Part shown: piece after piece, positions 15,387-23,126 of the stretch
How the letters are laid out: the number at the start of each line of letters is the position of its first letter
How positions within the stretch are numbered: position 1 is the first letter of the stretch
IMG/VR virus record: IMGVR_UViG_3300021961_005764
Span: 1 to 23,126 of that record
DNA length: 23,126 nt
Strand: one strand, 5' to 3'
DNA from: a virus
Position numbers and translations under genes: made by a program
The notes under the pieces: model-generated
Database searches by the model: none
Told to the model about the DNA's origin: nothing
Seen by the model: only the letters and a program-made list of their open reading frames with translations

Positions 15387-18300
15387 AACTTATCTAATAT
15401 TTCCATTACTTTATTGTACTCTTCCATTGTTTTAGCTTTCACTAAATTATTCAATAAATCCTTAACATCATAACCAATGATGGCCAATTGTTCTGCTAAC
15501 TGTTGATTCTTAACCATGTCTTGGATTTTAGTCAAGGCACTTTCTTTTTTAGCAGGATCTAATGTTTCTTCTTGACTTGCTTCTGGTTCAGAAAGTCCAG
15601 TCTCCATGTTAACATTTCTTTGATAGATATCACCGGTAGTTGCATCTACAAGATCATAGTTACCATACTGATTGATAGTCCATTTTCTACTACCTGACAT
15701 GAATGATTTTGGTAATTCACCTTTGTTAGCTTTAACTAACTCTTGGAACATCATCATGTCTTCTTCTATAGTGCGCTCATCTTTAACAGGACCTTCAGCT
15801 TGATTGTTGAGTTTAGTTGTCTGTGGCACACCCGGTTTTATAGGCATAACCCTTCTCATGGTAATAGTTATTCTATAAGAACCTGCTGGATAACTCTTAC
15901 CATCAAGCTTGGTAGTTAATGCAGGTAAGAAACTTTTTTGAGGAGTAGGGAATGTTCTATGCCATACTTCTCTATTAACGCCATTTACACCAAATACATA
16001 AGCTGTACCATCTTGTAGATCAAGTTTTTTAGGATCTCCATCTCTAGATTCAATTGAGAAATTTCCTGGACCACCAATATTAATTCCAATTACTGGATAA
16101 TTAATAGCAGATCTACTTTCATCTACATCATTGTGAGAAGAAATAAAAGTATCTTTTTCATATAGATTTATGATGGCCCCATCATAATTGGTCATATCTA
16201 CACCACTGGCTTTTTGCATAAGCTCTCTGAATCTAGAACTAATTTCACCCAGAGGTTGTCCATTTATTGATTCAGTGTAATAACCATATTTATTTTTATT
16301 ACCCGGATTGATTACATCTGGAATATTCACAGCCTGTTTTCCGGGATTATTACTTTTATAATCCCATCTTAAACCAAGACCAATCATTTTACTAGCATTA
16401 GCACCTTTATTTGTTTTAGCACCTTGCTCTTCTATAAATGGTTTTAAGTAATTAAATAGCTCAAGTTGTTCTTCTTTTGTAAGAGCTCCTTGATTTACAT
16501 AAATTCCTGGTTTAACTTCTTCTCCTTTGGGTGTTTCAGTAGATTGAGTAGCTTCACTAAAAGTTTTTTCATAAACATTTCTGATAGCTTGTTTACCAGC
16601 TTTATTGATTTCTCTAGTACCAATACCTGCAAAGTTCTTTGTAAGAACCGGAACTTCAGATTTAGACCATTCACCATTAAGATTCTTATACCATTGATTT
16701 CTTACTTGATCAAATACATAAACTGGTTTACCAGCTTGTATAGCCATTTCCACAGCATATCCTGTACCACCTTGTACCGCAAACTTAAGAAGCTTTCTTG
16801 GTTCATTAGATTTTTCATCTCCTTTCCAAATATCACCTTCTTTACCTAATGTACCAATTGCAAATACAGCATCGGAATTAGCAACTTGCGCCCAATTTCT
16901 GATCAGTCTCTGATCTTTCATTGTAGTGTACTTATACCCCCACATCTGTTTAGCAGCTTGAGCAACTTTACTTGCTCCTTCTATAGCTATTGGTAAATCT
17001 GTAATATCTTCATTTCCTAATGGTGCATTACCTGGTCCTTTTACTCCGGTATAGTAATGTTTATTATTTACCATTCCAAACTCTTTACCAATAATATCCC
17101 ATTGTGTATCTGAACCAGCAGCACCACCAGAATGATTAGTAAAATCTGCAGGTTTAACACCAGTGGATGGTTGAGTAGATATTTTAGAAACAAAACTTTT
17201 AAATCCTTCTATATCTTGTTCAGTTCCTAATATATGTATTTGTTCTGGTTCAAATACTATAAATTGATCTTCATTACTTATATCTTTTACATCCTTAGCA
17301 ATTAAAGCATCATTATTATTTTTAATAGCTTCTTCAACTTCTTCTTTATAAAACTTAAACCCTTTGTCAGGATTATCTTCAAAATACTGTTTGAAAGACT
17401 CAGTTACAGGATTGGTTGTATTTAAAATATATTGAAATATTTTGTTATCAAAAGTATCTTCCTCCTCACTTCCTGCAAGTTGCATCCATCGCCAACCAGA
17501 CCAATCTTCTGCTCCTTTTTTAGTTGTAAAATAAAAACCATTATCAAATTTAGTGGTATCCTTTCCTTTTCTAAAATTATTAAAAAGTGAACCTTTTTTC
17601 TTTGTTTCATTTCTATAAACAATATCTTTTAGTTTACTATTAGGAAATATAGTATCTAAGTATTGAGAGTATTGTTCAAGTGTTCCTATAGATGCTAATT
17701 CAGGATTAGAGTCAAATACATCTTGCACACCTTCTTTAACTTCAATTGATTTTTCCAAAGGCCCCTCTTCACCACCTTCTACTTGACCAATCATTTGTAA
17801 GCCTGTAGTAAGGTCTACATTTTGGTAGTACACTTCTCCAGACTCCGGATCCTGATCAATCATATCATATAGACCATTGTCATTCAATACCCATATAGCA
17901 GACTGTGGCATGGGTTCTCTTTTACCAGTACCATTATTATAGAAAGCACTGAAAGTAGATTTGGCTGTGAAGTGTTTGTTAGGTTTTTTACCACCATTTT
18001 TAGAAACACGGTCCAAGAATGCATTGACATCTTCTTCAAAGACAACTCTTTTGCCTGGTGTAAAGTTAGCAGGAACCTCAAAAGAATTTTTTGAAACAGG
18101 TACTACAGTGTTTGCATACTCTTTATTTCTAAAGCCTTCAGTATCCACTAAATAGTTTTTAAACCTAGCCTGATTTGATACAACAGCAAGTACTCTAGAT
18201 AAGCTTTCATTGTTCAAGTAGTTGTTTTGGAACTGTTGTGATGCTCTAACCATTAGGTTTTTATAAGCAGCCGGATCTAACACTTTGTTGAATGACAACT

Positions 18301-21300
18301 TGCTCTTACCTACACCATGTTGATAATACATCATCAATGAGAATACATTAAAGATCTCAGAGATTCTTTCATTGTCAGCTCTGTTGTTTACCTTATCAAT
18401 TGTGCGGTCAGCTAATTGTTTCAAGTTAGTATAATAAGCTGTAGCCAGGTTACCTTGGGCTTCTTTGTTATTATTGAGCTGTAAGATTTTTACATTCTCT
18501 TTGTTAGGAGTCGGGGATAAGTTAGCAAGGATAGGATAAGTCTCTTTGATATTAAGACTCTCAAACTCATTGATGATTCCCATCACAGCATCAGTATAAC
18601 TATACTTGGTTTTACCCATGATGTATGCATAGTTAAAGCTTTTCATTAAGGCTTTCTCAGAAAGGAAGCTTTCATAACCAGCTTCTTCACCCATAGTCTC
18701 AACTAATCTTTTGTAAGCTTTATTTTCTTCTAAGCTTTCAATAGGATTGTTTTGTCTTAGTACTGCTCTTTCAATTACATAACGGTAGTAACTGGCAAGA
18801 GTATCAAATGGATCTTGCTTTAAAGTAAAAGTATCCAAACCTCTACTAGCATAGTTGTCAGGGTCTTCATTAATTGTAAGGTATGCTTTTGTTGCATAGT
18901 CTTTCTCAATCTGCTTGGTATTAATTGCAATACCTTCTTTTACTACAATAGCGTCATAAGGAATAGTATCATCTACTATAACATCTTGAGTATCATATAC
19001 ATCCGGGAAGTTCACAAACTCACCTTTCTCATTTGTAAAATTGGATTGGTAGTTTTGGAAGATACTATTGATGTAGCCGTTGTTAAACTGATTGGTAAAT
19101 CTTTCTTGACCATCTACACCAAACCCAAATTTTCTTCTAATAGTTGCAGATTCAGTAGGGTCTAAGAGTGTGGCATTAATGAAATCAGTTACTGTGTCAT
19201 TAAGCTTTAATCCAAACAAAGGAGTAATGATATCTCTGATCAACTCATCTTGGTTAAAAGAAGATATGATAGATTCTTTAAATAGCTTTGTTAAAAACTC
19301 CTGATCAATAGCTGATGACTTAGCCAACTCTTTGTACATCTCCATTCTTTTGATAACCTGCTGCACTGTTGTAAGCTTAGCTGTATCAGGAGAAAACTGC
19401 TGTTGCAAGTCTTTCATTCCACGGAACTGTTTCTCAAGTTCTATGAAGTTCATAAATATAGCAAGAGCTTGCATGCTTTTTGAGTCATTCTTTTGAACGG
19501 CATTATCAAGCACACTCATGTTTATCTTACCATTTGGAAGATAATTTTTTGATAACCAGTCTGTAAAGAAGACATAGTTTTCAGCACTTGCAAGTTTAGA
19601 AGAATACCCATAGATATAATTGTTTACAGACATATCATCCTTTGACAATGCAATTTTCATTACATCACTTGCCTTAATGCTTTTGTCATTCAAGGCTTTT
19701 ATCAAAGTACTGAGTTTAATGTCTGCAGGAGTTTTCCCAGATAATGCTATGCTAAATGTTTTATCTAGGTTCTTCACCTTAAGTACATCAAGCAATGCTC
19801 TTAGCTTAGCTTCATTTACTTTATCACTAATAGCTTTAACAGCATCTTTACCCTGTGAGTCAAGTACTTTTTCTATGAGTCCTGTGTAAGCTTGACTCTT
19901 TGTAGCATTCTTACCTGGATTAAGGATTTCATAGTAAGCACTGTTCTGAATCTTCTGATTTTCAAAGTACTGTTTTACAAGCGGCTGGTTTAAGAAATAG
20001 AATATCTCTTCTTCAGAAACACCGGCTTGAATCATATAACTGAACACATCCATTCCTTCTGGTACCAATTGTAGTACAAATGGGAACGGGTTCTTAGCTC
20101 TATCTAAGATACCTTGTAGACCATGTGAAATTACATCTGAAATTCTTGTGCCTAATTGGGTTCTTTCTCCACCTAATGAAATAACAGTCTCACCTTTTGA
20201 GTTAGTAGTTTCATTATGAGCAAATCTCATTACCACAGGTAGCTTAATACCAGACTCTATACTTCTATTCAATCTTTTGTTAAAAGAAATAACTCTATAA
20301 CTAGCCGGCATCTTAGCACCAATAGACTTATAAATTGGGTGCCCTTTTGATAACTTGGCCATGATACCCAATGAAGGCTCTAATGATAAGTTTGCTTCAT
20401 GCACATATAAGTTGTGTGCTGCTTCAAACATTCTTGTAGGACTTGTTACAGTTTCACCTTTAACTGATTTTTTAGCAGGTTGTTTGTGAGCATTTTTATA
20501 TTTGTCATAGCCCACTTTATTCTTCTCAAGACCTTCTACATACTTATCCACAAGATAAGTACCATTTGGTTTAGTCAAGTATGCATAGTTTTCAGGAAGC
20601 ATTAAGATCTCAACTGAGATGTTCTTATACTTGTTCTGCAAATACTTCTTCTGGATACTGATCAACTTTCTAGATGACATCATTCCTTCTGGAAGCTTTT
20701 TATTGTTCTCTGCTGCTTCTTTTTCTAATGCTTTAGTTTGAGCTAATACACTTTTAAAGTTCTCAATAGGTTGTGGTAATGAACCATCACTGTTGATATT
20801 AGTCATGTTCATAAACAACTTATCACCATCAAAGTCAGATCCTGCTTTACCAACAATCTCAGTAGGGAGTATAATGCTGTTACCAAATGCTTCAGGCAAG
20901 AAATGCCATACAGTTGCAGCCTCAATAGTTGAGGTAGCATCATTAGGAATCCTTGGACCGAACATTGTTAATGCCTCACGGTGTTTTTCAAACCACACAG
21001 GATCTTTAATAAGCTCATTCAATCTGTCAATATCACCTACAGTAACACCATCAAGATCTTTTGCATTTAACAAATTGACATAGTCTCCTTGCAATGCAAC
21101 AGCCACTTTCATTTCAGTGCTTCTCTTACCCTTGTTTCTAATATAGAAAGGAAGAGTGTTTGTACCTAACAGTTTTTTGATTTCTTCAGGGTCAGTAAGA
21201 ACTGCATACTCTGTATCCCAAATACCATTAGTAAATGTGCTTGGTGTTTGTACTAAAGGCTCACCATTTGTAACCTGTTTGATCAAGCCTTTCTGAACAA

Positions 21301-23126
21301 AGCTCATCAATAGCTTTTCAATACTATCAGATTCCGGGTGCAAGGATAAGTCCATTGCAAGCTGTCTGTCTTCAGTGGTATTGATAAGCTTAACTAAGTG
21401 TTGTGGAGTGTCTCTGTTTTCTAACTCTCTTCTGATTACTTCAACAAACTCTGTTAGGTTACCAACATACTGACCATCTATAAACTCAAAGCCAACTTCA
21501 TTAAGTAAGTCTTCTTTTAAGATGTCTGTGTAATCTCTAATTGTTTGGTTGTAAGAATTGAGTAGCTCAGCATTCTTAGCATTTTTTACTTCACCATTAG
21601 AATACAAGTTGTCAATAATGATACCTCTGGTTTGTGTTGCAATTGGCAACTCACCTTTAAAGTGCTCATTGATAACTGTTACTTCTTTTAGGTTAGCTAA
21701 GTAAATTGGATTTTTTGTAAGCTGGAATTCATACTCACCTTCTGCATCTAATTTATCCTTGATAGCTTTATCTGTATCATTTGTAAAGATGTCATCTAGT
21801 GTACCATCTGCAGTTAAGTTAGCTCCTTTAGATCCTGAGTCAAATGTTACATACTGAACGTCTTGTTTCAACATCATTTTATGCAACTTGTCTAGCTCAG
21901 AACCTTCTTTTGCATTTACTCCTGGGATCAATGGAATTACGGCAAACTTGTGCATTGCAGTAATTGGTAGGATATCATTTTTAACAGCACCAAAGTAATG
22001 CAGCTTATATACAGAGAAGTATTCTCTAACTGTTTTAGGATTTACTGTTTCACCATTGATGATTTTCTGATATAATTCTTCCTGAGCTAATGACCAACCT
22101 CTGCCTGTTTCATGAAGTGTACGGTATGCATCAAATGTCATGTATGCCATACCATCTCCTTCTTTCATTTCCTCATAAGCTTTAATATCATTTATGAGCA
22201 TCTTTTCAATTTCCTCAGTGCTATAACCAGCCTCATCATACTCTTCTCTCCATGCCTCAATCATATCTTTTAGATAGATACTTTTTCTTACAGCATCTCT
22301 AATGACAGATGTATTAATTGTTTCTGAGAATCTATAGTTATCATATTCCTTACCAGTTTTTTCTGATAACTTGGTGGCATAGGTTTCTTTGTTAAAGACA
22401 TCATTAATAAATGTTGCCATACCTTCATCAAAGATAAAGCCTGTACCATCTGAAGTTAATCCAGGGATACGTTTAGACCAGTCTTCTTTGTCATGGTTCC
22501 ATTGAGCATGATCACCAAACATAATGATAGAAGACTCATACTTATGAATCCAGTCATTGTATTGATATGCTTTTAATAGCTGGTTAACTATGGTAGGATT
22601 GTTTCTAAGCTCAGATAACTTTTGATTAGTAAGCTCTTCTGCTTTGTAGCCTAACTTTTCAAACATTGACTTAGAGATGAACTTAAACTTAGATAAGAAT
22701 AACTCATCTAACTGTTGTGTCTTCTCATTAAAATAAGCCAACATCTCATTAACTATATCTGTCTTGAGTTGATTACCATTTAAGTAGTCAATTAAGTCAA
22801 CATCAATTTGCTCTTCAGCTAGTTGGTATAAAGCTTTCTTAGTCTCTGGTTTTAATACATTATCAAATGCTGAGAATACTTGTCCTGCAAATACTGTATT
22901 GCCATCATCATCTAGAACTTTATTGTTATAACCTGTAGCTCTTAGGTACTGATCTTTTAATGGGCCTCTGAAGTTTTTGATTCTATCAAACTCTCCTTGT
23001 AAGTAACCAAATAAATAGTTACCAATAGCATACATCTCACCTTGGCTTCTTCCTTTTACATCTAGTTTTGTAAACATATTCAAGTCTACATATAGATTTT
23101 TGTCAGAGCCCTTGGTTATAGTACCT
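15380..23126 (-). CDS. Giant virion-type DNA-dependent RNA polymerase polyprotein (N-terminus outside window)
   Basis: The frame stays open to the right edge, so at least 2,582 codons exist. Residue numbers here count from the TTG at 23083. Residues about 300-1050 are a crAss-like/YonO-type RNA polymerase. A beta-like barrel has a KFAVIPLIP segment and SGSKG (Lys419). A beta-prime-like barrel has GPRIP, WHFLPEAFG, ILPTEIV and the metal site DFDGD (Asp750, 752, 754), and is followed by a QLGTRISD...RAKNPF region. Residues about 1050-1790 are unassigned and helical. About 1795-1965 is ADP-ribosyltransferase-like, 1980-2165 SLOG-like and 2190-2412 AlkB-like (see separate entries). The gp66 protein of phage phi14:2 is the known model: it is packaged and transcribes early genes. 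Packaging here is inferred. Confidence 0.92.
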   Translation of the reverse strand, partial: GTITKGSDKNLYVDLNMFTKLDVKGRSQGEMYAIGNYLFGYLQGEFDRIKNFRGPLKDQYLRATGYNNKVLDDDGNTVFAGQVFSAFDNVLKPETKKALYQLAEEQIDVDLIDYLNGNQLKTDIVNEMLAYFNEKTQQLDELFLSKFKFISKSMFEKLGYKAEELTNQKLSELRNNPTIVNQLLKAYQYNDWIHKYESSIIMFGDHAQWNHDKEDWSKRIPGLTSDGTGFIFDEGMATFINDVFNKETYATKLSEKTGKEYDNYRFSETINTSVIRDAVRKSIYLKDMIEAWREEYDEAGYSTEEIEKMLINDIKAYEEMKEGDGMAYMTFDAYRTLHETGRGWSLAQEELYQKIINGETVNPKTVREYFSVYKLHYFGAVKNDILPITAMHKFAVIPLIPGVNAKEGSELDKLHKMMLKQDVQYVTFDSGSKGANLTADGTLDDIFTNDTDKAIKDKLDAEGEYEFQLTKNPIYLANLKEVTVINEHFKGELPIATQTRGIIIDNLYSNGEVKNAKNAELLNSYNQTIRDYTDILKEDLLNEVGFEFIDGQYVGNLTEFVEVIRRELENRDTPQHLVKLINTTEDRQLAMDLSLHPESDSIEKLLMSFVQKGLIKQVTNGEPLVQTPSTFTNGIWDTEYAVLTDPEEIKKLLGTNTLPFYIRNKGKRSTEMKVAVALQGDYVNLLNAKDLDGVTVGDIDRLNELIKDPVWFEKHREALTMFGPRIPNDATSTIEAATVWHFLPEAFGNSIILPTEIVGKAGSDFDGDKLFMNMTNINSDGSLPQPIENFKSVLAQTKALEKEAAENNKKLPEGMMSSRKLISIQKKYLQNKYKNISVEILMLPENYAYLTKPNGTYLVDKYVEGLEKNKVGYDKYKNAHKQPAKKSVKGETVTSPTRMFEAAHNLYVHEANLSLEPSLGIMAKLSKGHPIYKSIGAKMPASYRVISFNKRLNRSIESGIKLPVVMRFAHNETTNSKGETVISLGGERTQLGTRISDVISHGLQGILDRAKNPFPFVLQLVPEGMDVFSYMIQAGVSEEEIFYFLNQPLVKQYFENQKIQNSAYYEILNPGKNATKSQAYTGLIEKVLDSQGKDAVKAISDKVNEAKLRALLDVLKVKNLDKTFSIALSGKTPADIKLSTLIKALNDKSIKASDVMKIALSKDDMSVNNYIYGYSSKLASAENYVFFTDWLSKNYLPNGKINMSVLDNAVQKNDSKSMQALAIFMNFIELEKQFRGMKDLQQQFSPDTAKLTTVQQVIKRMEMYKELAKSSAIDQEFLTKLFKESIISSFNQDELIRDIITPLFGLKLNDTVTDFINATLLDPTESATIRRKFGFGVDGQERFTNQFNNGYINSIFQNYQSNFTNEKGEFVNFPDVYDTQDVIVDDTIPYDAIVVKEGIAINTKQIEKDYATKAYLTINEDPDNYASRGLDTFTLKQDPFDTLASYYRYVIERAVLRQNNPIESLEENKAYKRLVETMGEEAGYESFLSEKALMKSFNYAYIMGKTKYSYTDAVMGIINEFESLNIKETYPILANLSPTPNKENVKILQLNNNKEAQGNLATAYYTNLKQLADRTIDKVNNRADNERISEIFNVFSLMMYYQHGVGKSKLSFNKVLDPAAYKNLMVRASQQFQNNYLNNESLSRVLAVVSNQARFKNYLVDTEGFRNKEYANTVVPVSKNSFEVPANFTPGKRVVFEEDVNAFLDRVSKNGGKKPNKHFTAKSTFSAFYNNGTGKREPMPQSAIWVLNDNGLYDMIDQDPESGEVYYQNVDLTTGLQMIGQVEGGEEGPLEKSIEVKEGVQDVFDSNPELASIGTLEQYSQYLDTIFPNSKLKDIVYRNETKKKGSLFNNFRKGKDTTKFDNGFYFTTKKGAEDWSGWRWMQLAGSEEEDTFDNKIFQYILNTTNPVTESFKQYFEDNPDKGFKFYKEEVEEAIKNNNDALIAKDVKDISNEDQFIVFEPEQIHILGTEQDIEGFKSFVSKISTQPSTGVKPADFTNHSGGAAGSDTQWDIIGKEFGMVNNKHYYTGVKGPGNAPLGNEDITDLPIAIEGASKVAQAAKQMWGYKYTTMKDQRLIRNWAQVANSDAVFAIGTLGKEGDIWKGDEKSNEPRKLLKFAVQGGTGYAVEMAIQAGKPVYVFDQVRNQWYKNLNGEWSKSEVPVLTKNFAGIGTREINKAGKQAIRNVYEKTFSEATQSTETPKGEEVKPGIYVNQGALTKEEQLELFNYLKPFIEEQGAKTNKGANASKMIGLGLRWDYKSNNPGKQAVNIPDVINPGNKNKYGYYTESINGQPLGEISSRFRELMQKASGVDMTNYDGAIINLYEKDTFISSHNDVDESRSAINYPVIGINIGGPGNFSIESRDGDPKKLDLQDGTAYVFGVNGVNREVWHRTFPTPQKSFLPALTTKLDGKSYPAGSYRITITMRRVMPIKPGVPQTTKLNNQAEGPVKDERTIEEDMMMFQELVKANKGELPKSFMSGSRKWTINQYGNYDLVDATTGDIYQRNVNMETGLSEPEASQEETLDPAKKESALTKIQDMVKNQQLAEQLAIIGYDVKDLLNNLVKAKTMEEYNKVMEILDKLC
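15845..16515 (-). other. AlkB-like 2-oxoglutarate/Fe(II) dioxygenase domain in RNA polymerase polyprotein
   Basis: Residues about 2190-2412 of the polyprotein. The iron ligands are visible as HND (His2317, Asp2319) and WHRTF (His2375). The 2-oxoglutarate-binding pattern RITITMR (Arg2404, Arg2410) has the AlkB Rx5R spacing. INIGGPGNF and GTAYVFG match the barrel strands around the site. AlkB enzymes remove alkyl groups from DNA or RNA bases, and viral ones protect viral nucleic acid. All catalytic residues are present. Confidence 0.88.
16590..17155 (-). other. SLOG-like (DprA/LOG-type Rossmann) domain in RNA polymerase polyprotein
   Basis: Residues about 1978-2165. It begins with HSGGAAGSD near residue 1985, has an SDAVFAIG strand, a GGTGYAVEMAIQAGKP segment near 2104-2118, and NFAGIGTRE near 2150-2158. 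These are the glycine-rich nucleotide-binding signatures of the SLOG superfamily (DprA, LOG, molybdenum-carrier-like). The usual order of the FAGIG strand and the SGGA loop appears permuted, with FAGIG last. The ligand is unknown. Confidence 0.75.
17180..17700 (-). other. ADP-ribosyltransferase-like (ART-PolyVal type) domain in RNA polymerase polyprotein
   Basis: Residues about 1795-1968. YRNET at 1823-1827 sits where ART motif I is expected, GFYFTT (Tyr1851) where motif II is, and VFEPEQI (Gln1948) where motif III is. The layout resembles the ART-PolyVal domains of phage polyvalent proteins. Whether it is active cannot be told: motif III has E-P-E-Q rather than a clean ExE, so the transferase call is tentative. 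Confidence 0.55.

Noticed and set aside
13894-15435. Several plus-strand reading frames of 130-156 codons
   Set aside because: They are antisense to the giant minus-strand genes and give Ser/Leu/Phe-rich low-complexity translations typical of reverse complements of acidic, Lys-rich proteins.
1-23126. Stop-codon reassignment (TAG to Gln), as seen in some crAss-like phages
   Set aside because: TAG ends several genes at natural positions (6360, 10854, 11877, 15380), TGA ends others (5369, 7686, 11304), and no conserved domain runs through an in-frame stop.
1-23126. tRNA genes, CRISPR arrays, insertion sequences and long tandem repeats
   Set aside because: I looked for cloverleaf ends, regularly spaced repeats and terminal inverted repeats with transposase genes and saw none. 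A tRNAscan run would be needed to exclude a degenerate tRNA.

Overview
This window looks like part of the genome of a tailed phage of the crAss-like group (Crassvirales), which infect Bacteroidota. The evidence is a giant minus-strand gene whose product carries the DFDGD metal-binding motif and flanking signatures of the crAss-like (phi14:2 gp66 / YonO type) RNA polymerase. A second giant protein gene follows it. The plus-strand block has a family B DNA polymerase, a PD-(D/E)XK exonuclease and a MoxR AAA ATPase. The DNA is AT-rich, there are almost no Shine-Dalgarno sequences, and several genes are preceded by TAnnTTTG, the known Bacteroidota -7 box. TAA, TAG and TGA are all used as ordinary stops, so there is no sign of code reassignment here.

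Layout. 1-4025 (+): the 3' part of a VWA-domain protein, a free-standing GIY-YIG homing endonuclease, and a MoxR-type AAA ATPase gene split by a group I intron that carries a second GIY-YIG endonuclease. 4071-7318 (+): an unknown acidic-tailed protein, a RecE/Cas4-like nuclease and two unknown proteins. 7414-10854 (+): a small Cys/His protein, the DNA polymerase and another acidic-tailed protein. 10918-11877 (+): a short operon with a MazG-like NTP pyrophosphohydrolase, an acyl-CoA thioesterase and a 60-residue protein. A bidirectional terminator at 11863-11894 separates this from the minus-strand block (11913 to beyond 23126), which holds two overlapping giant genes: a virion-type RNA polymerase polyprotein of more than 2,580 residues, cut by the right edge, and a 1,157-residue protein probably packaged with it.

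How the parts fit. The plus block is a replication, recombination and nucleotide-metabolism module broken into transcription units by G4/C4 hairpin terminators. The minus block is the virion/transcription module. The VWA and MoxR ATPase proteins should act as a pair, and both of their genes are hit by homing endonucleases.

Most notable points: (1) the RNA polymerase polyprotein also carries an ADP-ribosyltransferase-like, a SLOG-like and an AlkB-like domain; (2) the free-standing endonuclease ends in the same eight residues as the VWA protein it follows, with different codons, as if it captured or duplicated that gene's 3' end; (3) the intron can be folded completely, with exact splice sites, and its endonuclease gene lies in the P1 loop; (4) three start codons lie 3-4 nt after a perfect TAnnTTTG box and a fourth after a one-mismatch version.
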